64,000 nucleotides of DNA, taken from an uncultured SAR86 cluster bacterium (lineage in GTDB: Bacteria; Pseudomonadota; Gammaproteobacteria; Magnimaribacterales; D2472). The stretch is taken from the NCBI GenBank assembly GCA_905478035.1, contig CAJQGX010000039.1:1-64000 (forward strand), given 5' to 3'. Within the stretch, counting starts at the first letter, position 1. Each line of letters begins with the position of its first letter. Under the pieces are notes generated by a model. It saw only the letters and a list, made by a program, of their open reading frames with translations. It searched no databases and was not told the origin of the DNA. Both the position numbers and the translations under genes were made by a program. This document shows, piece after piece, positions 9,613 to 17,992 of this stretch.

Positions 9613-10245
9613 ATGTTAAAAGCACGTAAAAATTTTTTATCTTTATTATTATTTTCTTTGTTATCAAGTAACCTTCAATCCCAAGAAGATCCATATGTAT
9701 TTATTGATGAAAATGCTCAAAAAATGGTGGTTGTCCTTATAGAAAATAAAAATCTATTTTTACAAGATAGACTAGCATATGAAAATAAAATAAAAGAGAT
9801 TTTTGAACCAATGATAGATTTCAGAAGGGTTGCTGCTGGAGTGATGGGCAGAAAGCATTATATTAATGCATCGCCGGAACAACGAATTGAATTTGTAGAA
9901 ATATTTCGTGATTCCCTTCTTGATACATACGCAGAAACACTTGCACAATGGGAAAATCAAAATATAGAAACTATTTTTCCTAATATAAAAGATTTTTCTG
10001 ATAAAAAAAGTATAGAAGTAAAACAAATACTGAATACAGGCAGCAGTAAATATCCAATATCATATAAATTAAGAAAGAATAAAGATGGCTCATGGATGAT
10101 TATTAATATTATTGTGAATGGGGTCAATCTAGGACTAACATTTAAAAATCAGTTCCAAGCATTGGCATTAAAAAATAAAGACAGTATTGAAAAAACAATT
10201 GAAGACTGGGTTTCAGATGCTGGGGATGCAGGAATAAGTGGATAA
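9613..10245 (+). CDS. mlaC: periplasmic phospholipid shuttle MlaC
   Basis: Soluble periplasmic carrier of the Mla pathway that ferries phospholipid between MlaA at the outer membrane and the MlaFEDB ABC complex at the inner membrane. The 210 aa match the family length, with a signal peptide (about 1-23) and the MlaC/Ttg2D fold: the MIDFRRVAAGVMGRKHYINA region and the WMIINIIVNGVNLGLTFKNQF strand (the 'V.G.S....R..F' equivalent). The gene order mlaC-ibaG-murA is ancestral, but mlaF, mlaE, mlaD and mlaB, which should lie between kdsD and mlaC, are not here. Its ATG is probably the 5' end of the mRNA. Confidence 0.93.
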   Translation: MLKARKNFLSLLLFSLLSSNLQSQEDPYVFIDENAQKMVVVLIENKNLFLQDRLAYENKIKEIFEPMIDFRRVAAGVMGRKHYINASPEQRIEFVEIFRDSLLDTYAETLAQWENQNIETIFPNIKDFSDKKSIEVKQILNTGSSKYPISYKLRKNKDGSWMIINIIVNGVNLGLTFKNQFQALALKNKDSIEKTIEDWVSDAGDAGISG

Positions 10246-10456
10246 AAATTTAATTCAAGATATCATTCTTAAGCAAATACCCGATGCTCAATGCTCATTT
10301 ATTGGTGAGACTTGTAATTTAAAGTTAGTTGTTATTTCACCAGTTTTTAAAAACCTTTCTCTTATAGAGCAACATAAATTAGTTTTAAACCCATTAAAAG
10401 AAAAGTTTGAGTCTGGATCTCTCCATGCGTTAAGTTTGGAAACAAGAATAGGTTAA
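10238..10456 (+). CDS. ibaG: BolA-family protein IbaG
   Basis: Small BolA-type protein that, with monothiol glutaredoxin, binds or transfers [2Fe-2S] clusters. The 72 aa carry the alpha-beta BolA/KH-like fold and the conserved His in SLHALSLETRI near the C-terminus; the family usually continues with TPxEW, which is absent, so this copy is trimmed by about 10 residues. It overlaps mlaC by 8 nt and is followed 2 nt later by murA, the standard ibaG-murA neighbourhood. Identification rests on size, the HALS motif and position. Confidence 0.88.
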   Translation: MDKNLIQDIILKQIPDAQCSFIGETCNLKLVVISPVFKNLSLIEQHKLVLNPLKEKFESGSLHALSLETRIG

Positions 10457-10458
10457 AC

Positions 10459-11718
10459 ATGGAAAAACTTTTAATTAAAGGTGGAAATTCACTGAATGGA
10501 ACAATTAAATGCGCAGGCGCTAAGAACGCTGCCTTGCCAATGATATCTGCAACAATTCTATCCTCAGAAAATGTGATTCTTAAAAATCTACCTTATCTTC
10601 AAGATATTACTACTATGTTTGAATTATTAGGATCAATGGGTGCAGAAATTGTTCTTAATGAGAATATGGATTTTAATATTTCATCTAATAATCTTCAGGA
10701 TACTGAAGCAAGATATGAGCTAGTTAAGACTATGAGAGCATCAATATTGGTTTTAGGACCACTTGTTGCAAAATATGGCAAAGCTAGAATTGCTTTACCT
10801 GGTGGATGTGCAATTGGGTCAAGACCAGTCAATTTTCATCTTGATGCACTGGAGCAGCTTGGAGCAAAGATTGTTTTAAGAAATGGTTATATTGAAGCAA
10901 CTGCAGATGAGCTTATAGGTACAAAAATTAAATTTGATGGCATTACTGTTACAGGTACTGAAAATATAATGATGGCTGCAACCTTAGCCAAGGGGACCAC
11001 ACATCTGACAAATGTAGCAAAAGAGCCTGAAATTTTAGATTTAGCTAATTTACTTAATGCTATGGGAGCAGATGTCCAAGGAGCTGGAACAGATGAAATC
11101 ATAATAAATGGTGTTGCAAATCTTAAAGGGACATCTTTTAGTATTCCTGCTGATAGAATTGAGGCTGGAACATATTTAGTAGCAGCTGCTGTTACTCACG
11201 GTAACGTTCTTGTAGATGGTATTAATCCGGAAAGACTAACAAAGGTTATTCAAAAGCTTGAAGAGTGTGGAGCAACTATATCAACAACTGATAGTTCGAT
11301 TGCATTATCAATGGAAAACAAAGAATTAAAACCAGTTGATATAACTACTGCTCCATTTCCTGAATTCCCTACAGATATGCAAGCTCAATTCTCAGTGATG
11401 AATGCCATTGCCAATGGCACATCAAATATTTATGAAACTGTTTTTGAGAATAGATTTATGCATATCCAAGAATTAAATAGGATGGGTTGTGATATTGAAA
11501 TCAATGGCAATCAAGCAATAATTAAAGGCGTTAAAAGTTTGTATGGTGCTGAAGTAATGGCAACGGATTTGAGAGCATCAGCTAGCTTGATTTTGGCAGG
11601 TCTTTGTGCTTCTGGACAAACTACAGTTAGTAGAATCTATCATATTGATAGAGGATATGAGCGAATAGAAGAGAAGCTTAATTATTTAGGTGCTGAAATA
11701 CTAAGACTCCCTAGTTAA
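10459..11718 (+). CDS. murA: UDP-GlcNAc enolpyruvyl transferase MurA
   Basis: Transfers enolpyruvate from PEP to UDP-GlcNAc, the committed cytoplasmic step of peptidoglycan synthesis. At 419 aa it equals E. coli MurA in length. The substrate-site Lys (KCAGAKNAALP, about 18-28) and the catalytic Cys in LPGGCAIGSRPV (C117), the residue alkylated by fosfomycin, are present. It completes mlaC-ibaG-murA. Its last 8 nt overlap the convergent DegS-like gene. It supplies the substrate pathway used by the murC-F cluster at 24775-33250; murB is not in the window. Confidence 0.98.
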   Translation: MEKLLIKGGNSLNGTIKCAGAKNAALPMISATILSSENVILKNLPYLQDITTMFELLGSMGAEIVLNENMDFNISSNNLQDTEARYELVKTMRASILVLGPLVAKYGKARIALPGGCAIGSRPVNFHLDALEQLGAKIVLRNGYIEATADELIGTKIKFDGITVTGTENIMMAATLAKGTTHLTNVAKEPEILDLANLLNAMGADVQGAGTDEIIINGVANLKGTSFSIPADRIEAGTYLVAAAVTHGNVLVDGINPERLTKVIQKLEECGATISTTDSSIALSMENKELKPVDITTAPFPEFPTDMQAQFSVMNAIANGTSNIYETVFENRFMHIQELNRMGCDIEINGNQAIIKGVKSLYGAEVMATDLRASASLILAGLCASGQTTVSRIYHIDRGYERIEEKLNYLGAEILRLPS

Positions 11719-12703
11719 ATTTTTCAATTTCATCAGACGAAATTGAAACAAGTCTAACCTGACCATTAGAGCTAAGAATTTTTAGCTTGATAATTTCATT
11801 AAATGTAAGAGATTTTAAAGATTCAGTTAGATTCTTCCATGAACTAGAAGCTTCATTAATCTCAATTATAATATCAGTTGCTCTAACCCCGCTTTCATAA
11901 AGCGGACCGAATTTATCTATCTCAATTATTCTTAGACCATTTAGTAACTGATTGTTTAAATTTATCCTCACATCCCCAACTCTAAAATTCCCAATCCATG
12001 CAGACCTCACTTTTCCATATTGGATTATTTCAGATGTTATCTCAGCAATGTTATTAGACGGTATAGCGAAACCTAGCCCTTGATATGCCCCGGTTTTTGA
12101 AAAAATTTTAGTATTAATACCTATCAGATTACCTTCTTCATTTATTAATGCTCCACCAGAATTACCAGGGTTAATTGCTGCATCGGTTTGTATAAGCTCT
12201 AAGTATGGATTTCCATACTCTCTTCCTGTTGCACTTATGATTCCGCTTGATACTGAAATTCCTATTCCGTATGGATTGCCGATAGCAAGAACTTTATCGC
12301 CAGTTTTAATATGAGAGCTATCTGCTATATTAATAGGGCTAAGAGAATCTTCAGATGATATTTTCAAAACTGCAATATCAGAATTAATATCAAAGCCAAT
12401 AATCTTAGCTATATTCTCTTTTCCATTTGCAAGCCTAACTTTTATAACCCTTCCTTTAGAGACAACATGGAAATTTGTAACTATATATCCATCATTAGAA
12501 AATATAACACCTGAACCAATAGAGATAGGTGCAGGGGAATACAAATTATTGTTGTAAGAAGCAACTATGACTACTGAAGAAATAGATTTTTCAGTAGCTT
12601 TAACAAATTTATTGTTATCATGAGATATATAAATCGATGTAACTATAGATGCTAATCCAATTAAGACCAAATAACGTATCTTTATCCCTTTTAAATAATT
12701 CAT
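11711..12703 (-). CDS. degS: membrane-anchored DegS/AlgW-type serine protease
   Basis: HtrA-family periplasmic protease with a single PDZ domain, the DegS/AlgW type that starts the sigma-E envelope stress cascade by cutting RseA/MucA. With the ATG at 12703 the product is 330 aa: an N-terminal membrane anchor (about 9-27), a trypsin domain with His79 (VTNFHVV), Asp109 (NSDIAV) and Ser182 (GNSGGAL), then one PDZ domain (about 230-325). A TTG at 12718 would add five residues and run into zapE; I prefer the ATG. murA-algW-zapE order recalls Pseudomonas, where hisG, hisD and hisC intervene. RseA and RpoE are not in this window. Confidence 0.9.
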   Translation of the reverse strand: MNYLKGIKIRYLVLIGLASIVTSIYISHDNNKFVKATEKSISSVVIVASYNNNLYSPAPISIGSGVIFSNDGYIVTNFHVVSKGRVIKVRLANGKENIAKIIGFDINSDIAVLKISSEDSLSPINIADSSHIKTGDKVLAIGNPYGIGISVSSGIISATGREYGNPYLELIQTDAAINPGNSGGALINEEGNLIGINTKIFSKTGAYQGLGFAIPSNNIAEITSEIIQYGKVRSAWIGNFRVGDVRINLNNQLLNGLRIIEIDKFGPLYESGVRATDIIIEINEASSSWKNLTESLKSLTFNEIIKLKILSSNGQVRLVSISSDEIEKFN

Positions 12704-12709
12704 AATAAT

Positions 12710-13762
12710 ATGATCCAAAATATCATTGATGATCTAAAAATCCAAGACATTCAACCCGATACGGACCAACTCAACCTTATTGAAAGTTTAGTTAAAAGCC
12801 AAAAAGCTGAGAATGGTATTTTTAATAATCTCTTAAAGAGTAATAAAATAAGAGGTGCATATGTATGGGGTGATGTTGGAAGAGGCAAAACTGCAATTCT
12901 ACGATCATTCATGAAGCAATCTATAAAAAAATCATACTCTTATCACTACATTGATCTTATGAATGATATTCATAAAAAACTGAAAGATCTCTCAAGCATT
13001 AAAAATCCCATAGATACTATTGCAAAAAACTATTACAGCAACTATGAGATAATTTTTATTGATGAATTTCAAGTTGAGGATGTTGCAGATGCCATGATAA
13101 TTGGAAATTTATTAAATCAACTAACCAAGAAAGGGGTTCAGCTTTATATTACATCAAATGCTCATCCAGATGATTTATACAAGGATGGACTTCAGCGTCA
13201 AAAGTTTATTAAATCCATGGAATCTCTAAAAAATAACTTAATCATCTATGAGCTTAAAGGACTGATTGATTATCGAATGCGTAATATTCATCAATTCAAT
13301 AAAGATCAATCAAAAGCTATGTCTCCAATGACTGATAAAAGTATAGAAATTTTTTTAAAAGCTAATTTTAGCGATGAAGCAATTCATTATGATAGTTTTT
13401 TAATTAACTCTCGAGAATTTAAATGTAAAGCTTACTCAAAAAATTTTTTATGGATCTCATACGCAAATTTTTTTGGACAGCCAACCGGTTCAAAAGATTT
13501 TATTGAAATTTGTAATAATTTTGAGTGGGTGTTTATAAATGACTTTAATGAATATGATGACGATCATGCAGATATTATTAGAAGATTTATTTCTTTTATT
13601 GATATAGCTTACAGAGAAAATATTAAAGTTAAGTTTTTTATTCAATCAGAATCTATTAATAGATTATATAAAGGATCAAAATTATCTCTTCTATGGAATA
13701 GATGCGCTAGCAGACTCAAAGAAATGCAAACTATTGAATATTTAGAATCTGCTAAAAAATAA
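12710..13762 (+). CDS. zapE: cell division AFG1-like ATPase ZapE
   Basis: P-loop ATPase of the AFG1/ZapE family that associates with the Z ring and alters FtsZ polymer stability in E. coli. The 350 aa contain Walker A (GDVGRGKTAIL, about 54-64) and the family-specific Walker B (IIFIDEFQVEDVADAMII, about 113-130), followed by an arginine-containing sensor (YITSNAHPDDLYKDGLQR) typical of AFG1. Slightly short against 375 aa in E. coli. Its ATG is only 6 bp from the divergent DegS start. ZapE normally lies just upstream of rplM, as here. Confidence 0.95.
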   Translation: MIQNIIDDLKIQDIQPDTDQLNLIESLVKSQKAENGIFNNLLKSNKIRGAYVWGDVGRGKTAILRSFMKQSIKKSYSYHYIDLMNDIHKKLKDLSSIKNPIDTIAKNYYSNYEIIFIDEFQVEDVADAMIIGNLLNQLTKKGVQLYITSNAHPDDLYKDGLQRQKFIKSMESLKNNLIIYELKGLIDYRMRNIHQFNKDQSKAMSPMTDKSIEIFLKANFSDEAIHYDSFLINSREFKCKAYSKNFLWISYANFFGQPTGSKDFIEICNNFEWVFINDFNEYDDDHADIIRRFISFIDIAYRENIKVKFFIQSESINRLYKGSKLSLLWNRCASRLKEMQTIEYLESAKK

Positions 13763-13781
13763 AAAATAATGCTTATAAATA

Positions 13782-13810
13782 TTGCTAATTTATCTTCAAA
13801 ACATTAATAT
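13782..13810 (+). promoter_or_regulatory. putative promoter of rplM-rpsI
   Basis: TTGCTA (13782-13787), 17-nt spacer, TAATAT (13805-13810); transcription would begin near 13817, giving a leader of about 11-17 nt without a Shine-Dalgarno sequence. Moderate match only. Confidence 0.4.
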
Positions 13811-13833
13811 TCGCATCTTACAAAAATATGACT

Positions 13834-14268
13834 ATGAAAACATTCGCACTAAAAAAAGAAAATGTAGACAGACAATGGTTTGTTATTGATGCATCTGACA
13901 AAATTCTAGGAAGAGTTGCTACGAAAATAGCTGATAGAATCAGGGGTAAAGATAAGCCAACTTTTACACCTCATACAGATGGCGGAGATTATGTTGTTGT
14001 AATTAATGCTGAAAAAATTAAGGTCACTGGTGAAAAATTTAATGATAAGAAATACTACACCCATTCTCTATATCCAGGCGGCTTAAAAACTAAAACCTTT
14101 AGAGAAATGAATGAAAAGCATCCTGAAAGAATTATAGAGGAAGCTGTTAAAGGTATGCTTCCAAAAAATAAGCTAGGAAAATCAATGATTAAAAAACTTA
14201 AAGTATTTAGTGGTCCTGATCATGACCATGAATCACAACAACCAATAGAGTGGAATCCAAAAATATGA
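13834..14268 (+). CDS. rplM: 50S ribosomal protein L13
   Basis: Large-subunit protein that binds 23S rRNA early in assembly and, in E. coli, represses its own operon. The 144 residues start with [11 protein letters not shown], the conserved family start, and carry the [20 protein letters not shown] and [12 protein letters not shown] motifs. An in-frame ATG two codons upstream (13828) is possible; I choose 13834 by homology. It overlaps rpsI by 4 nt (ATGA), the universal rplM-rpsI pair. Confidence 0.97.
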   Translation: MKTFALKKENVDRQWFVIDASDKILGRVATKIADRIRGKDKPTFTPHTDGGDYVVVINAEKIKVTGEKFNDKKYYTHSLYPGGLKTKTFREMNEKHPERIIEEAVKGMLPKNKLGKSMIKKLKVFSGPDHDHESQQPIEWNPKI

Positions 14269-14657
14269 CATCAGAAATTCATTACGCAACTGGAAGAAGA
14301 AAGACATCTTCTGCCAGAATTTATCTATCATCTGGAAAGGGTAATATAACTGTTAATGATAAAAAATTAGATGTTTACTTTGGAAGGAAAGTAGCTCAAA
14401 TGCTAGTCATGCAACCTATCGAAATGACAGAACTTGAGGGTAAACTTGATATTAATATTAAAGTCAAGGGTGGCGGTAGCTTTGGTCAAGCTGGTGCAAT
14501 TAGACATGGAATTTCAAGAGCTCTAATAGCATTTGATGAGGAATTAAGACCTCAGCTTAAGAAGGCTGGTTTATTGACTCGAGACCCTAGAAAAGTCGAA
14601 AGAAAGAAACCTGGCTTAGTAAAAGCTAGAAAAAGTAAACAGTTCTCAAAACGTTAA
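14265..14657 (+). CDS. rpsI: 30S ribosomal protein S9
   Basis: Small-subunit head protein whose C-terminal tail contacts P-site tRNA. The 130 aa equal the family length, with the N-terminal [15 protein letters not shown] motif, the [19 protein letters not shown] stretch and the strictly conserved C-terminus ending in [15 protein letters not shown] at 14250 would add five residues; the ATG at 14265 that overlaps the rplM stop is the conventional start. Confidence 0.98.
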   Translation: MTSEIHYATGRRKTSSARIYLSSGKGNITVNDKKLDVYFGRKVAQMLVMQPIEMTELEGKLDINIKVKGGGSFGQAGAIRHGISRALIAFDEELRPQLKKAGLLTRDPRKVERKKPGLVKARKSKQFSKR

Positions 14658-14685
14658 TTCTTTCAAATTTCTATATAAGAATTAG

Positions 14686-14694
14686 TGGTATAAT
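14686..14694 (+). promoter_or_regulatory. extended -10 promoter of petABC
   Basis: TGG followed by a perfect TATAAT (14689-14694) forms an extended -10 element; RNA should start near 14701. The leader then carries AAGGA (14729-14733) just before the petA ATG. No convincing -35 box. This separates petABC-sspA from rplM-rpsI. Confidence 0.55.
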
Positions 14695-14736
14695 CTGCCT
14701 GTTTTTTAGTACACAATAAACAAGAAAAAAGGATTA

Positions 14737-15321
14737 ATGCAAGAAAAAGACAATACAAGAAGGAAAGTGCTTATTGGCTTAACAAGCGCAGTAGGGCTAT
14801 CTGGAGTTCCTTTTGCAGCAACACCATTTATAGCAGCCTGGAATCCAAGTGCTAGAGCAAAAGCAGCGGGAGCATCTGTAAAGATTGATGTTTCAAAAAT
14901 GCAATACGGACAACAGATTCAAGTCGCATGGAGAAAGCAACCGGTATTCATCATTAGACAAACAAAAGAAAGTCTTGCTGGTCTTCAAGAAACCTTACCA
15001 AAGCTTTCTGATCCTAATTCAGAAGCTATAGATGAGCCATATAGAGGTTTAAATAACACAAGATCTAAAAGTAGTGAATATACTGTCATTGCTGGTGTTT
15101 GTACTCATCTTGGATGTTCACCAAAATATCATCCCGAAGTAGAACCCAAGCCATGGGATGCAACATGGTCTGGAGGTTTCTTTTGTCCCTGTCACGGTTC
15201 AATGTTTGACATGGTTGGAAGAGTTTTTAAAGGAGTTCCAGCTCCAACAAATCTTCCTGTTCCTCCTCATTATTTTGATGGCAACATTTTAACAATAGGC
15301 GAAGATGGAGGAATGGCTTAA
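14737..15321 (+). CDS. petA: ubiquinol-cytochrome c reductase Rieske iron-sulfur subunit
   Basis: Accepts electrons from ubiquinol in the cytochrome bc1 complex through a [2Fe-2S] centre. The 194-aa protein has a twin-arginine export signal and membrane helix (NTRRKVLIGLTSAVGLSG, about 7-24). The two Rieske boxes, CTHLGCSP and CPCHGSMFD, supply the Cys/His ligands and the disulphide cysteines. It starts after an AAGGA site and abuts petB with no gap. Standard petA-petB-petC operon, so the organism respires aerobically through bc1. Confidence 0.98.
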   Translation: MQEKDNTRRKVLIGLTSAVGLSGVPFAATPFIAAWNPSARAKAAGASVKIDVSKMQYGQQIQVAWRKQPVFIIRQTKESLAGLQETLPKLSDPNSEAIDEPYRGLNNTRSKSSEYTVIAGVCTHLGCSPKYHPEVEPKPWDATWSGGFFCPCHGSMFDMVGRVFKGVPAPTNLPVPPHYFDGNILTIGEDGGMA

Positions 15322-16539
15322 ATGAATAGTATGTTCGGAAAAATGTTTGGGTGGTTTAATAGTAGGCTTCCAATAGTAAATACTTTTGAGAGACATCTTT
15401 CAAAACATCCCGTTCCATCTAAAGTTAATTTTTGGTATCTATTCGGAGCATTGGCATCAGTAGTTCTTATTATTCAAATTGTTTCGGGTATTTGGCTAAT
15501 AATGCCATACTCAAATACTGAAGAGCAGGCATTCTCGTCAATAGAATACATTATGCGAGATGTTGATTATGGGTGGGTTATTAGATATATGCATACAACT
15601 GGTGCTTCAATGTTTTTTGCAGTTGTTTATTTGCATATGTTTAGAGGACTGTTATATGGCTCCTATCAAAAACCAAAAGAGTTGGTCTGGGTTTTTGGAT
15701 GTGCTATTTATCTAGCTATGATGGCAGAAGGGTTTTTAGGCTACGTTTTGCCATATGGGCAGATGTCTTACTGGGGTGCTCAGGTAATTATTTCTTTATT
15801 TGGTGCAATTCCCTATATTGGAGAGTCACTTGAACTATGGGTACGAGGAGACTATTACATATCTGGAATAACAGTATCAAGGTTTTTTGCACTTCATGTT
15901 GTTGCATTACCTTTAGTCTTAATTGCTCTTGTATTTCTTCATCTTGTTGCCTTGCATGAGGTTGGTGCTGGAAATCCTGAGGGAGTAGACATAGAAGCGC
16001 ATCTAGATGAAGATGGAGTTCCGCTTGATAGTGTTCCATTTTTTCCTTACAAAGTCCTTAATGCTCTTGTAGGTATTGGCGTATTTATGACGGTTTTTGC
16101 AATTATAATGTTCTTTTTTCCAGAAGGCGGAGGCTATTTTATCGAAATGGCTAATTTCGAAGAAGCTAATCCATTAGTCACACCAGAACATATAGCACCC
16201 GTTTGGTACTATTCTCCATATTATGCAATGCTCAGAGCTGTTCCTGATAAGTTAGGTGGCTTGATTGTAATGGGTTCAGCAGTAGCTATTTTATTTGTTG
16301 TACCTTGGCTTGATAATAGTAAAGCGGCATCAATTAGATACAAAGGAGTTTATTCAAAAGTAGCTATAGCTTTATTCGGTATAAGTTTTTTAACACTTGG
16401 TTACCTTGGCACTGTAGGTGTTACTGAAGTCAGAAAGACAATGAGTGTTATATGTACTGTTATTTATTTCGCTTTTTTCATTCTAATGCCAGTTTATACA
16501 AAGTATGAAATAACCAAGAAAGTTCCAGAACGACTATGA
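15322..16539 (+). CDS. petB: cytochrome b of the bc1 complex
   Basis: Membrane core of the bc1 complex with hemes bL and bH and the two quinone sites. The 405 aa carry about eight membrane segments. Recognisable features are RYMHTTGASMFFAVVYLHMFRG in the second helix (heme-binding His), the QMSYWGAQVI Qo-site stretch, a second His pair in helix D (FFALHVVALP), and the PEWY equivalent PVWYY. It overlaps petC by 4 nt. Length and order are typical of proteobacteria. Confidence 0.97.
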   Translation: MNSMFGKMFGWFNSRLPIVNTFERHLSKHPVPSKVNFWYLFGALASVVLIIQIVSGIWLIMPYSNTEEQAFSSIEYIMRDVDYGWVIRYMHTTGASMFFAVVYLHMFRGLLYGSYQKPKELVWVFGCAIYLAMMAEGFLGYVLPYGQMSYWGAQVIISLFGAIPYIGESLELWVRGDYYISGITVSRFFALHVVALPLVLIALVFLHLVALHEVGAGNPEGVDIEAHLDEDGVPLDSVPFFPYKVLNALVGIGVFMTVFAIIMFFFPEGGGYFIEMANFEEANPLVTPEHIAPVWYYSPYYAMLRAVPDKLGGLIVMGSAVAILFVVPWLDNSKAASIRYKGVYSKVAIALFGISFLTLGYLGTVGVTEVRKTMSVICTVIYFAFFILMPVYTKYEITKKVPERL

Positions 16540-17363
16540 ATCAAAAAAATATAATGAACATAAAAATAATTAAGTTTTTTACATTTTTCTCATTAGTATT
16601 TTCTATAAATTATCTATATTCTGCAGAAGGCGGGCCATGTAAAGATTATGGTGAATGCGATAAATTTAAATATTCTCTTAATGATATGGAATCATTGCAA
16701 AGAGGAGCATCAACGTTTCTAAATTATTGTTATGGGTGTCACTCTCTTCAATATTCAAGGTGGGGTAGAGTAGCAAAAGATCTCCAAATTCCTGAAGATA
16801 TCTTTTTTGATAATCTAATATTTGATAAAAGTATTAAAGCTGGAGATCTTATGACTGGAGCTATGGTTGATGAAGAATCAGCTCAGTGGTTTGGTGTTGC
16901 ACCGCCTGATCTAACCTTAGTGAGCAGGGTTAGAGGAGATGACTGGTTATATTCTTATCTAAGAACTTATTACGAAGATTCATCAAAACAATATGGGGTA
17001 AATAATCTAGTTTATCCAGGTACAGCAATGCCAAATGTTCTTGCAGCTCTTCAAGGAAATCAGAAACTTATATGTAAAAATATTCCCATACTAGCTAGCA
17101 ATGGTGGTGAAAAGCGGGATGATTTAGGTAATACTCTTACAAAAGAGAAATGTGGATTTCTGGAAGTTGAAAAAGGTACAGGCACTCTAACTAAAGATGA
17201 ATTTAATAATGTTATTTACGATTTAACAAATTTTCTTGTTTATGTAGGTGAACCGGCAAAAGCAACAAGGGAAAGAATTGGCTGGTATGTTATTTTTTAT
17301 TTTTTAATATTCACAGCATTATCAGCTCTTTTATATAGGGAATATCACAAAGACTATCATTAA
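16536..17363 (+). CDS. petC: cytochrome c1
   Basis: Heme-c subunit that passes electrons from the Rieske centre to soluble cytochrome c. The 275 aa have a signal peptide (about 1-30), the CxxCH heme motif in NYCYGCHSLQYSRWG (about 63-77), the axial Met in GTAMPNVL, and a C-terminal membrane anchor (about 247-265) ending in LLYREYHKDYH, the typical c1 tail. Its ATG overlaps the petB stop (ATGA); a second Met six codons later is an alternative start that would still leave a signal peptide. Confidence 0.97.
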   Translation: MNQKNIMNIKIIKFFTFFSLVFSINYLYSAEGGPCKDYGECDKFKYSLNDMESLQRGASTFLNYCYGCHSLQYSRWGRVAKDLQIPEDIFFDNLIFDKSIKAGDLMTGAMVDEESAQWFGVAPPDLTLVSRVRGDDWLYSYLRTYYEDSSKQYGVNNLVYPGTAMPNVLAALQGNQKLICKNIPILASNGGEKRDDLGNTLTKEKCGFLEVEKGTGTLTKDEFNNVIYDLTNFLVYVGEPAKATRERIGWYVIFYFLIFTALSALLYREYHKDYH

Positions 17364-17380
17364 AAAAATAGGGAAAAATT

Positions 17381-17992
17381 ATGATTTTATATTCAGATAG
17401 AGACGATCATTACAGTCAAAGAGTGAGAATAGTTCTTGCAGAAAAGGATATTACTGCTGAGATCAAAGAATCTAAGCCTGAAGAAACACCTGAAGATATT
17501 TTGTCAATAAGCCCTTATCATAAATTACCGATATTGGTTGACAGAGACTTAGCAATCCACGATCCATCTGTAATGATGGAATACTTAGATGAAAGATTTC
17601 CTCATCCACCACTACTTCCTGTTTATCCAGTTGCAAGAGCAAACAGCAGAACTTTAATGTTAAGAATTGACAGAGAGTGGTGTCCTATAGTTGATACTTT
17701 GATAGCTGGTGAACTTCCAGAAAAAGAATTAATTAAACTTAGAGAAGAATTACTTCATGAAATCTCATCAATAGCTCCAACCTTTAAAGAGTTTAAATAT
17801 TTTATGAGTGATGAATTTACCCTTGTTGATTGCTGTTTTGCACCAATTCTTTGGAGGCTGCCTTCAATAGGAATAAGGCTTCCAGTTAATAGGCATCTTA
17901 AACCACTGATAGACTATCAAAAAGAAATATTTAAGAGACCTGGTTTTTTAGACAGCCTGTCTTCTTTAGAAAGAGATCTTAAAGAAGAGTAG
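17381..17992 (+). CDS. sspA: stringent starvation protein A
   Basis: Glutathione-S-transferase-fold protein that binds RNA polymerase and supports survival in starvation and acid in E. coli. The 203 aa contain the thioredoxin-like N domain (MILYSDRDDHYSQRVRIVLAEK, split here by family usage) with the PHHKLP-like loop SPYHKLPILVDRD, and the helical C domain with EWCPIVD and PSIGI. The petABC-sspA order is standard; sspB, which normally follows, is missing. Its 3' end overlaps the convergent lipoprotein gene by 14 nt. Confidence 0.94.
   Translation: MILYSDRDDHYSQRVRIVLAEKDITAEIKESKPEETPEDILSISPYHKLPILVDRDLAIHDPSVMMEYLDERFPHPPLLPVYPVARANSRTLMLRIDREWCPIVDTLIAGELPEKELIKLREELLHEISSIAPTFKEFKYFMSDEFTLVDCCFAPILWRLPSIGIRLPVNRHLKPLIDYQKEIFKRPGFLDSLSSLERDLKEE

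Noticed and set aside
15788-16039. Antisense open frame inside cytochrome b
   Set aside because: His/Gln/Leu-rich shadow of conserved petB codons on the other strand.
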